A program made the position numbers and the translations under genes. Below, one piece after another: positions 38,804-50,470 of a stretch of 64,000 nt of DNA. Each line of letters starts with the position of its first letter. Within the stretch, counting starts at the first letter, position 1. The DNA comes from Gemmatimonadaceae bacterium (GTDB lineage Bacteria; Gemmatimonadota; Gemmatimonadetes; Gemmatimonadales; Gemmatimonadaceae), in NCBI GenBank assembly GCA_035533755.1, contig DATLTC010000100.1, positions 62,001 through 126,000 of the forward strand. The letters are read 5' to 3'. The notes beneath the pieces are model-generated. The model saw nothing but the letters and a program-made list of their open reading frames with translations. It was not told where the DNA came from and made no database searches.

Positions 38804-40362
38804 GCCGACCGGGCCCGCGCGTCGGCCCGGCGACGCAGCGTGGAATGCGTGTAGCCGTACGTGAAGTAGAGCACGAGGCCGATCACGAGCCACACGCCGA
38901 ACCGGATCCACGTCACGGTGGGCAGCTGCCACATGAGGTAGAAGCAGGCCACGATCGAGATCAGCGGGGTGAGTGGGACCCAGGGCACGCGGAACGGGCG
39001 GGGACGGTCGGGCTCCAGGCGCCGGAGGAAGATCACGCCCGCCGAGACGAGGACGAACGCGAACAGCGTGCCGATGTTGGTGAGGTCCACCACCTCGGCG
39101 ATGTTGGCGAAGGCGGCGAAGGTGGCGACGAAGATGCCGGTGAGAATGGTCCCCACGTAGGGGGTCCGGTACTTGGGGTGGAGCCTGGCGAGGATGGGCG
39201 GGAGGAGGCCGTCGCGCGCCATGGAGAAGAAGATGCGCGGCTGCCCGAGCTGGAAGACGAGCAGCACGCTGCCCATGGCGATCACGGCGCCCAGCGAGAT
39301 GATGAACCGCGACGCGTTGAGCAGCGCCGGCGGTCCCGAGGCGAACTGCAGGGCGGTGATCATGGGCTCCGCCGTGCCGAGCGACTTCCACGGCGCCATG
39401 CCGGTCATGACGATGGAGATCGCGATGTACAGCACGGTGCAGACGAGCAGGCTCATGATGATGCCGAACGGCATGTCCCGGGGCGGATCCCTGGTTTCCT
39501 CGGCCGCCGTGGACACCGCATCGAAGCCGATGTAGCTGAAGAAAATGATGGCCGCCGCGGCGCTGATGCCCCGGAAGCCATTGGGGTTGAAGCCGCCCGT
39601 GGCCGGATTGGTCCAGTTGTGCGGCTTGATGAGGAAGATGCCGACGGCGATGAAGAACAGGATGATGGCGACCTTGAGGAGCACCATCGCGTTGTTCGCG
39701 TCGGCCGATTCCTTGATCCCGATGACGAGGATCACCGTGATCAGCGCCACGACGGCCACGGCCGGGATGTTGATGATCAGCGGGATGCGGAAGATATGCG
39801 GCGCCGCCGTCCAAGCCGACGCCAGGTACCTGGTGGTGGGGTCCACGCCCGCGGCGCCGGCGGCCGTGAGTTGATTGAAGGCGTCGTGCGCCGATCGGTA
39901 GTCGGTGGCCGTCCACGCCGGGAGGTTGATGCCGAAGTGGCCGACGAGTTCACGGAAGTAGCCGGCCCACCCGATGGCGACGCCGATGTTGCCCACCGCG
40001 TACTCGATGATCAGGTCCCAGCCGATGATCCAGGCCACGAACTCGCCGATCGACGCGTAGGCGTACGTGTACGCCGAGCCCGAGACCGGAACCATGGCCG
40101 CGAACTCGGCGTAGCAGAGCGCCGCGAACCCACAGGCCACGGCGGTGAGAAGGAACGAGAAGATAATCGCCGGCCCGGCGCCGGGGCGAGCGGCATCGCC
40201 CACGATCGCCGTGCCGGTGGTCGCGAAGATGCCGGCGCCGATCGTCGCGCCGACGCCGAGTGCGGTGAGGTGCCACTTGCCGAGCGAGCGTTTGAGCCCG
40301 CCGTGCTGAGCGACGTCGGCCTCGAAATCGGCGACCGACTTCCTCGCGAACAGTGAATTCAT
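38800..40362 (-). CDS. APC-family amino acid permease, cationic-amino-acid type
   Basis: Twelve-segment transporter. LKRSLGKWHLTALGVGATIG then GAGIFATTGTA near 25-50 is the first-helix substrate motif; CYAEFAAMVPVSGSAYTYAY and FFSYIGFDAVSTAAEETRDP are typical of the CAT/YfnA group. 520 residues from ATG at 40362. It overlaps gltP (GTGA) downstream and lies 33 bases after the pyrophosphatase stop. Likely substrate is a neutral or basic amino acid. Confidence 0.9.
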   Translation of the reverse strand: MNSLFARKSVADFEADVAQHGGLKRSLGKWHLTALGVGATIGAGIFATTGTAIVGDAARPGAGPAIIFSFLLTAVACGFAALCYAEFAAMVPVSGSAYTYAYASIGEFVAWIIGWDLIIEYAVGNIGVAIGWAGYFRELVGHFGINLPAWTATDYRSAHDAFNQLTAAGAAGVDPTTRYLASAWTAAPHIFRIPLIINIPAVAVVALITVILVIGIKESADANNAMVLLKVAIILFFIAVGIFLIKPHNWTNPATGGFNPNGFRGISAAAAIIFFSYIGFDAVSTAAEETRDPPRDMPFGIIMSLLVCTVLYIAISIVMTGMAPWKSLGTAEPMITALQFASGPPALLNASRFIISLGAVIAMGSVLLVFQLGQPRIFFSMARDGLLPPILARLHPKYRTPYVGTILTGIFVATFAAFANIAEVVDLTNIGTLFAFVLVSAGVIFLRRLEPDRPRPFRVPWVPLTPLISIVACFYLMWQLPTVTWIRFGVWLVIGLVLYFTYGYTHSTLRRRADARARSA

Positions 40363-40395
40363 ATCAGCAAACGCCTCCGAGCCCGCGCGGGCGGC

Positions 40396-42903
<2,508 letters not shown>

Positions 42904-42981
42904 GGTTGTCGTTCTCCAGGGTGACGGGCAGACGCCGGACGCGGCGGGGCGCCACGCGGTCGTCGGTCGAACGGAAGGCGC

Positions 42982-42999
42982 CGTCCGCCGAGGCGGACG
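42982..42999 (-). terminator. Hairpin between the LAT-like permease and the pyrophosphatase
   Basis: GTCCGC pairs with GCGGAC around a CGAG loop, with one extra C-G pair. It follows the permease stop (43026) by about 27 bases on the minus strand. There is no T-run. Confidence 0.4.
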
Positions 43000-43025
43000 C
43001 CGCAATCCGGTGCAGCGCGCGGCGT

Positions 43026-44540
43026 TCAAGCGGCTGGTTTCTCCACCGCGCGCCAGAGGAAGTACACGGGAATGCCGATGGCCACGATCACCAGGCCCGA
43101 AACGGCTTCGGTCCTGGAAGGCGGCGACATCAGAATAAGAATCATAACCCCCGCCGCCATCGCGAGGTACAGGGCCGGGACGAACGGGTAGCCCACCACC
43201 CGGTACGGCCGTTCGGCGTCGGGTCGCCGGGCCCGCAGGATGAACAGCCCGGCCGTGGTGAGCACGTAGAACACGAGATTGGCGAAGATCACATAGTTGA
43301 GCAGTTGCCCGTAGGTGCCGCTGAGGCAGAGCAGTGCCGTCCAGACCGACTGCAGCACGAGCCCCACGGCGGGCACCCCGCGGCCGCTCAGCGTGCCCGC
43401 GGCCTTGAAGAACAGTCCGTCCCGGGCCATCGCGTAGTACACGCGGGCGCCGGCCAGAATGAGGCCGTTCATGCAGCCGAACGTCGAGATCAGAATCCCG
43501 ATCGCCATCATCGTGCTTCCCGACGCGCCGAACATCTGTTCCATGGCCGCCGTGGCCACGCGGTCCTGCGTGGCCGCCGTGATGCCGCGGGCCATGACCG
43601 TGGCGCCGTGCGGGTCGCCGGCGAACGGCAGGACGTTCAGGTACGCCACGTTGGTGAGGAAATACAACACCGTGACCAGCCCGGTGCCGAGCATCAACGC
43701 GAGCGGCAGGTTGCGCTGCGGATTCTTCACCTCCGCCGCCGCGAACGTGACGTTGTTCCAGGCATCGCTGGAGAACAGCGAGCCCACGAACGCCGCGCCG
43801 AAGGCCACGACCCACGCGCCGGTGATGTCCACGTGGCCCCAGAAGTGGCCGCTGCCGAAGTTGGCCGCGATCGCCTGCGCATTGCGCCCCACCGTGAGGC
43901 CCAGGCCCATGAGCAGGAAGAGCGCGCCGGTCTTGATGATCGTGAGCGACGTCTGGACGAACTTGCCTTCGCGCACGCCGCGCAGGTTGATCCAGGTGAG
44001 CAGGGCGATGGCGAGCAGGGCCACCACGCGCTGCGCGGAGAGCCCGAACTGGATGGCGCTCGACGGATCGGTGCAGCCGAGCCACGCCGTGCACACGTCG
44101 ACGTGGGGGAACCAGGCGTAGCGATCGGGGGAGACGCCGGGCGCGAGCACGCCCAGGAACTTGCCGAACGCCACGCCCACGGCGGCGATCGTCCCCGTCT
44201 GGATCACGGCGAACAGGGTCCATCCGTACAAAAAGCCCACGAGCGGGCTCATGGACTCTCTGAGGAAGATGTACTGGCCGCCGGCTCGGGGGAACATCGC
44301 GGCCAGCTCGCCGTAGCTGAGGGCGCCGAAGAGGGTCATCACCCCGGTCAGCAGCCAGGCCACGAGCAGCCAGCCGGGCGATCCCACCGACCGCCCCATG
44401 TCGGCCGAGACGATGAAGATGCCGGATCCGATCATGGCGCCGGCCACGAGCATCGTCGCATCGGTGAGCGTGATGGCCTTGACGAATCCGGATGGTGCCT
44501 GAGTCGATGACGCGTCGGATTTGGCGGTCACGTTCGACAT
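43026..44540 (-). CDS. APC-family amino acid permease, LAT-like
   Basis: Twelve-segment transporter with FVKAITLTDATMLVAGAMIG and SGIFIVSADMGRSVGSPGWL at 19-60, SYGELAAMFPRAGGQYIFLR near 75-94, and FSSDAWNNVTFAAAEVKNPQ, all matching the L-type (SLC7-like) branch. 504 residues from ATG at 44540. The soluble N-terminus of about 18 residues is Ser/Thr-rich. A neutral amino acid cargo is likely. It is not coupled to the other permease. Confidence 0.9.
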   Translation of the reverse strand: MSNVTAKSDASSTQAPSGFVKAITLTDATMLVAGAMIGSGIFIVSADMGRSVGSPGWLLVAWLLTGVMTLFGALSYGELAAMFPRAGGQYIFLRESMSPLVGFLYGWTLFAVIQTGTIAAVGVAFGKFLGVLAPGVSPDRYAWFPHVDVCTAWLGCTDPSSAIQFGLSAQRVVALLAIALLTWINLRGVREGKFVQTSLTIIKTGALFLLMGLGLTVGRNAQAIAANFGSGHFWGHVDITGAWVVAFGAAFVGSLFSSDAWNNVTFAAAEVKNPQRNLPLALMLGTGLVTVLYFLTNVAYLNVLPFAGDPHGATVMARGITAATQDRVATAAMEQMFGASGSTMMAIGILISTFGCMNGLILAGARVYYAMARDGLFFKAAGTLSGRGVPAVGLVLQSVWTALLCLSGTYGQLLNYVIFANLVFYVLTTAGLFILRARRPDAERPYRVVGYPFVPALYLAMAAGVMILILMSPPSRTEAVSGLVIVAIGIPVYFLWRAVEKPAA

Positions 44541-44610
44541 GCAACTCCCAAGTAGTGCGCGTGGGAATCATCCGGCGGGCGGGGCGCGCCGGGGGGCAGG
44601 AAGCCGCGCA

Positions 44611-44616
44611 ATAATA
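44611..44616 (-). promoter_or_regulatory. Candidate -10 box of the LAT-like permease
   Basis: TATTAT on the minus strand, 71-76 bases upstream of the permease ATG, in an otherwise GC-only 172-base gap. No good -35 was found at 16-18 bases. Confidence 0.3.
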
Positions 44617-44712
44617 GCGCGAGGCGCAGCCCCGGGGCCAGGGGAAGTCCGCGAAGAATTTCGTGGCGTGCCGACGACGGGCCACCGCGCGCGACGGGGG
44701 CGGCCTCGTGGG

Positions 44713-45555
44713 TCAGTACAGATCGACGACGATCTGCGCCTTCATGCGCAGCGGCGTGCCGTCCGGCATCGTGCCGGGCCGAAACTTGAACGACCGGAAT
44801 ACGTCGCCCAGCCGCCGGTTATAGCCCCCGTTGGGGGTGGGGGTGAAGTCCATGCTCAGCACGCGGCCCGTGGAATCGACGTCGAACTCGGCGACCAGGT
44901 GAAAGCCCTTCACGTTGCCCGGAATGGGGTACGGCGGGAGAAAGACCTCGATCGGCTGCGGCGGATAGTTGGCCTGCGTCCCGCCGCCGGTGCCGGGCCC
45001 GGTGCCCGATCCCCGTCCCGTGCCGACGCCCGACCCCACGCCCCCGCCCCGGCCCGGCCCGTTGCCGGCACTGCCATCGCGCCCGCTGCCGCCCCCCGTG
45101 CCGATCGTGGATGCCACCTCGAGGGGTTTGGCGGCCGGGGCCGCGGTCGTGGGCACCGCGGTGATCAGCTCGGCCGTGGGCGGCGGCTTCTTGACCACGG
45201 GCGGCGGTGGCACGGCAACGGGCTTGGGCTTGGGTGGCTGGACTGCCGGCGCTTTGGGTTTTGGCGCCGGAGCCATGCTGACGAAATCGAGATGCTCGGT
45301 TTCGGCGCGCGTCTGACCGCCCGTGCCGCCGCGTCCGCCCCCTCCACCACCAGCGGGCCCCTTACCCCCGGCGCCCTGCAGGATCTCGACGATCGGGCCG
45401 TGGGCCACGAACGGCGCGATGAGGAGCAGGAGGATGAGGACATGCACGAGCACCGACACGATGGCGCCGAAGCGGCGGTTCTCGCGCCCCTTGGGGATAC
45501 CCAGCGGGGGGCGGTAGGCTGGCCGGCTGGCGGGCAGAGTGGGGTCGGGATGCAC
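44713..45555 (-). CDS. TonB-family energy transducer with Gly-rich linker
   Basis: Links the ExbB/ExbD motor to outer-membrane receptors. A cytoplasmic N-terminal 28 residues precede one membrane segment (about 29-52, FGAIVSVLVHVLILLLLIAP). A Lys/Pro stretch (about 95-125, KPKAPAVQPPKPKPVAVPPP) and then a Gly-rich spacer (about 150-195) follow. The C-terminal TonB-like domain (about 200-280) has FLPPYPIPGNVKGFHLVAEF and FRPGTMPDGTPLRMKAQIVV. 280 residues from ATG at 45555. It follows a strong hairpin 56 bases upstream, so it may be transcribed at a reduced level or from its own promoter. Confidence 0.85.
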   Translation of the reverse strand: MHPDPTLPASRPAYRPPLGIPKGRENRRFGAIVSVLVHVLILLLLIAPFVAHGPIVEILQGAGGKGPAGGGGGGRGGTGGQTRAETEHLDFVSMAPAPKPKAPAVQPPKPKPVAVPPPPVVKKPPPTAELITAVPTTAAPAAKPLEVASTIGTGGGSGRDGSAGNGPGRGGGVGSGVGTGRGSGTGPGTGGGTQANYPPQPIEVFLPPYPIPGNVKGFHLVAEFDVDSTGRVLSMDFTPTPNGGYNRRLGDVFRSFKFRPGTMPDGTPLRMKAQIVVDLY

Positions 45556-45610
45556 GGACGTCCGGAAGTGAAGCGTAGGCGGGGCGCGGCGGGGGCCACC
45601 CCCGAAAGTA

Positions 45611-45648
45611 ATACGACGGACGAGCCCCGAAGGGTTCGTCCGTCGTAT
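45611..45648 (-). terminator. Strong terminator hairpin after the ExbD genes
   Basis: A 17-bp stem (13 perfect pairs ATACGACGGACGA with its complement, then G-T and three C-G pairs) and a CGAA loop. On the minus strand TACTTTC follows, a modest T-rich tail. It separates exbB-exbD-exbD from the second TonB gene. Confidence 0.75.
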
Positions 45649-45667
45649 CCCCGCGATATGGGCGGGA

Positions 45668-46110
45668 TCAGCTCTTACACGATCCGCCGGCGGAGCCCGG
45701 CGTGTCCTTGGGCGGCACGCCGATGACCTTGACGCCGGCGCCGCGGGAGATATCCATGGCGTCGATGACGTCCTGGACCTTCACCTTGGGATCGCCCTTG
45801 ATGAAGATGATCTTGTCCGGGCGCGGATCGTAGATATCGCGCAGTTCCTGGGCCAGCTGGTCGTGCGTGACGATCTTGGTGTTGATCGCGTAGCAGCCGT
45901 TGGGGCCCACTTCGAGCACGATCTGATCCGACTTCGCGTTGGCCGGGGCGACGCTCGGATTGGGATCGGGAAGCTGGAGATCGATGGCCTTCCGCATGGA
46001 CGGCAGCGCCGCCATGAAGATGATCAACAGCACGAGCAGCACGTCGATCATGGGCGTCACGTTGATCTCGTTGCTGAGACCCGCCGAGCCGCCACCTGCT
46101 GACATGGCCA

Positions 46111-46111
<1 letters not shown>
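45668..46111 (-). CDS. exbD: ExbD/TolR family biopolymer transporter (second copy)
   Basis: Small inner-membrane motor subunit. Membrane segment about 18-38 with the key Asp in INVTPMIDVLLVLLIIFM; a periplasmic domain follows with DKIIFIKGDPKVKVQDVIDA. 147 residues, ending in a Gly/Ser/Cys tail. It starts at the base where the first ExbD stop ends (46111). The paralogue is 46111-46584. Confidence 0.93.
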
Positions 46112-46584
<473 letters not shown>

Positions 46585-46614
46585 ACGCCAGACTCCTAGG
46601 TCGAAGGGACGGGC

Positions 46615-47352
46615 CTACTGCTTGATCGGAGCGCCGGCGCTGGTCGACGCATTGAACTCACGCGTGAACCGCGAGCGGCCGAATTCGCCCGACACGCCCT
46701 TGATCAGGTAGTCGATCATTTCCTTCGACACGTACGTCATCTCGGCGGTCAGGTTGTCGATCTTGGTCGTGAAGTAGGTGTACGCCCACACGGCCGGGAT
46801 GGCGACAAGCAGACCGAACGCCGTGGTGATCAGGGCTTCGGCGATACCGCCGCCGATGGCGGCCAGGCCGCCGGACCCGGACACGGCCATGCCCGTGAAC
46901 GCGTTCACGATACCCATCGTGGTGCCGAGCAGTCCGACGAACGGCGCCGTGGCGCCCACGGTGGCGAGCACGGCGAGGCCGCGCTTGAGGTTGGTGATCT
47001 CGAGGAGCATGTTGCGCTCCACCGCGCGTTCGGCCGAGTTGATGTCGGCCACGGTCACGGAGCCGTCCTGGATGAGCGGCTTGACCTCACCCAGCGCGCC
47101 GCCGAGCACGAGCGCGACGTGCGACCGCTTGTAGCTCTCGGCGAGGTTGATCGCTTCGGTGAGATTGTCCTCTTCGAGGAACTGCGAGAACTCGGGGGCG
47201 AACTTGATGGTTTCCTTCTGCGCCTTGCGCAGGTTCCACCACTTCGAAACCATGACGGTCAGCGAGTAGATGGACATGGCGGCCAGGACGAAGACGATGC
47301 CCTTGGCGAAATTGCCCATCTGGTGCCAGAGACCAAGCAGTGAGACATCCAT
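46615..47352 (-). CDS. exbB: MotA/TolQ/ExbB proton channel
   Basis: Three-segment motor subunit. An N-terminal segment near 15-35 (GIVFVLAAMSIYSLTVMVSK), a cytoplasmic loop, then LAVLATVGATAPFVGLLGTT (the family TM2 signature) and IAEALITTAFGLLVAIPAVW (TM3). 245 residues. The start ATG at 47352 lies 66 bases after the TonB gene; both are in one operon with the ExbD pair. Confidence 0.93.
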   Translation of the reverse strand: MDVSLLGLWHQMGNFAKGIVFVLAAMSIYSLTVMVSKWWNLRKAQKETIKFAPEFSQFLEEDNLTEAINLAESYKRSHVALVLGGALGEVKPLIQDGSVTVADINSAERAVERNMLLEITNLKRGLAVLATVGATAPFVGLLGTTMGIVNAFTGMAVSGSGGLAAIGGGIAEALITTAFGLLVAIPAVWAYTYFTTKIDNLTAEMTYVSKEMIDYLIKGVSGEFGRSRFTREFNASTSAGAPIKQ

Positions 47353-47418
47353 AAGACGTTGAACTCCGAATGAGGGATGCGAGGTTGAACGACCGCCGCG
47401 AGCGTGGCCGTCGAGGGA

Positions 47419-48132
47419 CTACCGACCGCTGAGGCTGAACTGGAACGGCTGCTGCACGAGCTGTTTCACCTTGCGGCCACCGATCTCCGCCGGGTAGAAC
47501 CGATAATTCTGCAACGCATTCTTGACGGCCTGCGAGAACAGTTCATGGGTGGTCTTGATGACCTTGAACGTGCTCATGTCGGCCCGGCCGTTGGTGTCGA
47601 CCACGAACGAGGCGATCACTTCGCCCTCGATGTTGGCCGACCGGAGCATGTCGGGATAGTGCGGCGGTGCGTTGCCGGGCGCCATGTCGACCTGCTTCTC
47701 CACCTGGAAGGCGAAGAACGTGTTGCTCTCGTTCGGCGGCGCGGTGCCACCGACGACACCCTTGGCGATACCGCCCGCCACACCCTTGCCGGTGAAGTCG
47801 TTCTCGTTGGTGACGCTCTTGGAGAGGTCGATCTTCGGCAGCACGTCGGGAATCTTGATCGGTGCGGTGAGCACCTGGAAGCCCTTGGGCGGCGGTGGGG
47901 CTGCGACCACATCGGGCGGCGGCGGCGCCTTCTTCTCCGGCGGCGGCGCCTCCTTCTTCTCGACCTTGACGAAATCGACCTTCTCGGCCTTGGGCTTGTC
48001 GAACTTCTGCCCGGCCTGCAGCGTACCGTAGACCGCGGCCGAGATGAGCACGGTGTGCACCACCAGGCTCATGAACATGCCGCCAGCCGTCTTCTGCCTC
48101 TTGGCCTTCGACTCGATGAGGTTGTTGAACAT
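47419..48132 (-). CDS. tonB: TonB-family energy transducer heading the Exb operon
   Basis: 237 residues from ATG at 48132 (MFNNLIESKAKRQKTAGGMF), which gives a short basic cytoplasmic end before the membrane segment (about 20-42, MSLVVHTVLISAAVYGTLQA). GAGG lies just upstream. Proline/lysine stretch APPPEKKAPPPPDVVAAPPP (about 65-85) spans the periplasm. The C-terminal domain has PPHYPDMLRSANIEGEVIAS and FYPAEIGGRKVKQLVQQPFQ, the usual TonB fold. It is more classic than the Gly-rich copy at 44713-45555. The in-frame extension to 48198 is unlikely to be translated. Confidence 0.88.
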   Translation of the reverse strand: MFNNLIESKAKRQKTAGGMFMSLVVHTVLISAAVYGTLQAGQKFDKPKAEKVDFVKVEKKEAPPPEKKAPPPPDVVAAPPPPKGFQVLTAPIKIPDVLPKIDLSKSVTNENDFTGKGVAGGIAKGVVGGTAPPNESNTFFAFQVEKQVDMAPGNAPPHYPDMLRSANIEGEVIASFVVDTNGRADMSTFKVIKTTHELFSQAVKNALQNYRFYPAEIGGRKVKQLVQQPFQFSLSGR

Positions 48133-48268
48133 ATCCTCGATGATCCTGCCTGAGGGGAGGACAACACACGGGGAACGCAGGGAGTAAGCTACGATCACCG
48201 CGGATGATCGGAATACCGCGCAGATTAAGATACGATGAAGCGACTATTAGAAAGTCATGGCAACGGCG

Positions 48269-49774
48269 TCACGCCTCTTGCGCCTCGCCCGGCGGCGCGT
48301 CGGCGCCCTCGTCGGCGAGCATCGGCAGCAGCACCGTGAACACGCTCCCGCGCCCGAGGCGCGACTGCACGGTGAGCGTGCCGCCGTGCGCCTGGACGAT
48401 CCACTGCGCGATGGCCAGCCCGAGCCCGAACCCGCCCCGCTCCGACGCCCGCGAGCGCACGCGGTCGGCCCGCCAGAACCGCTCGAACACATAGGGGAGA
48501 TCGGCCGCCGAGATCCCCAGCCCGGAGTCGCGGACGGCGAACGCCACGGCGTTGTTGTTCCGGTGGCTCAACGTCATCTCCACCTTGCCGCCCCGCGGCG
48601 TGTACTTGATGGCGTTGGTGACGAGGTTCAGGAACAGCTGGCGCAGGCGCGCGGCGTCGCCCAACACCATGGCATCCTCCACGAGCGGCAGCGACACGGT
48701 GAGCCCGGCGCCCTCGCCGAGGATGGTGGCCGTCTCGGTGACATCGCGCACGATGGGCTCGAGGTGGATGGGCCCGCGGTGCAGATCGAAGCGGCCCTCG
48801 TCGGCGCGAGCGAGCGTGAGTAGGCTGTCCACGAGGTCGGCCATGCGGGTGATCTCCTGCATCGCCTCCTCGAGGGCGACGAGGCGGTCGGCCTGCGGCG
48901 TGCCCGGGTGCATGGCGCGCTCGATGTCGGCCCGCAGCACGGTGAGCGGCGTCTTGAGCTCGTGGCTGGCGTCGGCCGTGAACCGCCGCAGGGCGCCGAA
49001 CGACGCCTGCAGGCGCGCGATCATCCGGTTGAGCGTTTCGGCCAGGCGGGCCAGTTCGTCGTCGGCGCTGTCGGTGGGCAGCCGGCGGTGGAGGCTGCGG
49101 CCGTCGGTGATCGCCTCGACCTCGTTGATGATCACCTCCACCGGCTTGAACGCGCGGGCCGACAGGAAGTACGCGGCGGCGAGCGAGATGATGAGCACGA
49201 GCGGCGCCAGCAGCAGCATGGTGCCGATGAGGAGCTGGGGCGCGAGGTCGGCCGTGGACGTGGGCACGCCGGCCACGACGCGCGACACGTTGAGCCCGGT
49301 GGCGGTATCGCTCATCGACACCACGAGCAGCCGCGCGTGGAACAGCGTGTCCATGGGCAGCGGCACCACCGCGCCGGCACCGCCGGCGAGGAGCGCCCGC
49401 CCCACGTTGTAGACAGTGTCCTGATCGACCTGGGCGAACAGCCGGAGCGTGGTGGACGAGTACAGGATCCGGTCCTGCGGATCGAGCACGATGAAGTACC
49501 CGGGCACGTGCGCCAGCAGCTCGTTCATCGCCGGCATGGGCTGGATCACCGGCCCGGTGATCGGGCGGCTCAGGATGGTGGTGAGCTGCTGGCCGCCGGT
49601 CTGGGCGGCGACGATGATGTGGAGCACCGTCTGCGCCTGGTCGCGGGCCCGCGCCGACAGCTCGTCGATGGCCGACGCCCGGCGCGCGGCGTACAGCGCG
49701 GCGCCGAAGGCGATCATCGTCGCGAACAGGAGGCCGGCGTAGGCCGTGGTGAGCCGGGTGCGGGTGCTGTTCAT
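48269..49774 (-). CDS. Membrane sensor histidine kinase (OmpR-partner type)
   Basis: 501 residues: TM1 about 8-30, a periplasmic sensor of about 150 residues, TM2 about 183-207, HAMP linker (about 208-260), dimerisation helix with His in FTADASHELKTPLTVLRADI (about 263-282), and ATPase domain with NLVTNAIKYTP, DSGLGIS and GGFGLGLAIAQWIVQ. Start ATG at 49774. It follows the OmpR-type regulator gene by 24 bases, forming a pair. The signal is unknown; heavy-metal and envelope-stress kinases of the CusS type share this layout. Confidence 0.9.
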   Translation of the reverse strand: MNSTRTRLTTAYAGLLFATMIAFGAALYAARRASAIDELSARARDQAQTVLHIIVAAQTGGQQLTTILSRPITGPVIQPMPAMNELLAHVPGYFIVLDPQDRILYSSTTLRLFAQVDQDTVYNVGRALLAGGAGAVVPLPMDTLFHARLLVVSMSDTATGLNVSRVVAGVPTSTADLAPQLLIGTMLLLAPLVLIISLAAAYFLSARAFKPVEVIINEVEAITDGRSLHRRLPTDSADDELARLAETLNRMIARLQASFGALRRFTADASHELKTPLTVLRADIERAMHPGTPQADRLVALEEAMQEITRMADLVDSLLTLARADEGRFDLHRGPIHLEPIVRDVTETATILGEGAGLTVSLPLVEDAMVLGDAARLRQLFLNLVTNAIKYTPRGGKVEMTLSHRNNNAVAFAVRDSGLGISAADLPYVFERFWRADRVRSRASERGGFGLGLAIAQWIVQAHGGTLTVQSRLGRGSVFTVLLPMLADEGADAPPGEAQEA

Positions 49775-49798
49775 GGCGCGGGAGCGGCGGGGGCCGCG

Positions 49799-50467
49799 TC
49801 AGGCCTTGATCATGTAGCCGACGCCGCGCACGGTCGTGATCAGCCGCTTCTGCCGCCCGGCGTCGATCTTCTTGCGCAGGTGGTTGATGACGACGTCGAC
49901 GATGTTGGTGCCGGGATCGAAGTGATAGCCCCACGCATACTCGGTGATGAGCGTGCGGCTCATCACGCGGCCCTGGTGCCGGATGAGGTACTCGAGCACG
50001 GTGAATTCCTTGGGCGTGAGCTCGATGAGCCGCGCGCCGCGGCGCACTTCGCGGGTGCCGAGGTCGAGCTGCAGATCGGCCACGCTGAGGATGGGCGACG
50101 CGATGGCGCGCGGGCGGCGCAGCAACGCTTCGACGCGGGCGAGCAATTCCTCGAACGCGAACGGCTTGGTCACGTAGTCGTCGGCGCCGGCGCGCAGCGT
50201 CGTGACCTTGGCATCCACGGCGTCCTGCGCCGTGAGCACGAGCACCGGCCGGCCGAAGCCGGAGTCGCGCAGCGACCGGAGCACTTCGAGGCCGCTCTTG
50301 CCGGGCAGCCGCATGTCGAGGATGATCAGATCGTAGGCTTCGGAGCTGGCGCGACGTTCCCCTTCCTCGCCGTCGGGCACGAGATCCACGGCCCACCGCT
50401 GCTCCTCGAGTCCGCGCTTCACATGCTGCCCCACCGTGGGGTCATCCTCGATCACCAGGATGCGCAT
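49799..50467 (-). CDS. OmpR-family response regulator
   Basis: 222 residues. Receiver domain 1-115 with Asp51 as phosphoacceptor in YDLIILDMRLPGKSG, DD8-9, TAQD and the Lys in DDYVTKPF. The C-terminal winged helix has ELTPKEFTVLEYLIRHQGRV and VVINHLRKKIDAGRQKRLIT then VRGVGYM. Paired with the kinase downstream; it begins 3 bases after the sigma-54-type regulator gene. Confidence 0.93.
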   Translation of the reverse strand: MRILVIEDDPTVGQHVKRGLEEQRWAVDLVPDGEEGERRASSEAYDLIILDMRLPGKSGLEVLRSLRDSGFGRPVLVLTAQDAVDAKVTTLRAGADDYVTKPFAFEELLARVEALLRRPRAIASPILSVADLQLDLGTREVRRGARLIELTPKEFTVLEYLIRHQGRVMSRTLITEYAWGYHFDPGTNIVDVVINHLRKKIDAGRQKRLITTVRGVGYMIKA

Positions 50468-50470
50468 GGG

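Noticed and set aside
42904-44685. Upstream extension of hppA to a 1429-codon frame
   Set aside because: It runs out-of-frame through the permease 43026-44540; the signal-like start at 42903 and the family's length argue for the shorter gene.
44990-45110. GC-rich repeat that might be a non-coding tandem repeat
   Set aside because: It encodes the Gly-rich spacer of the second TonB in frame.
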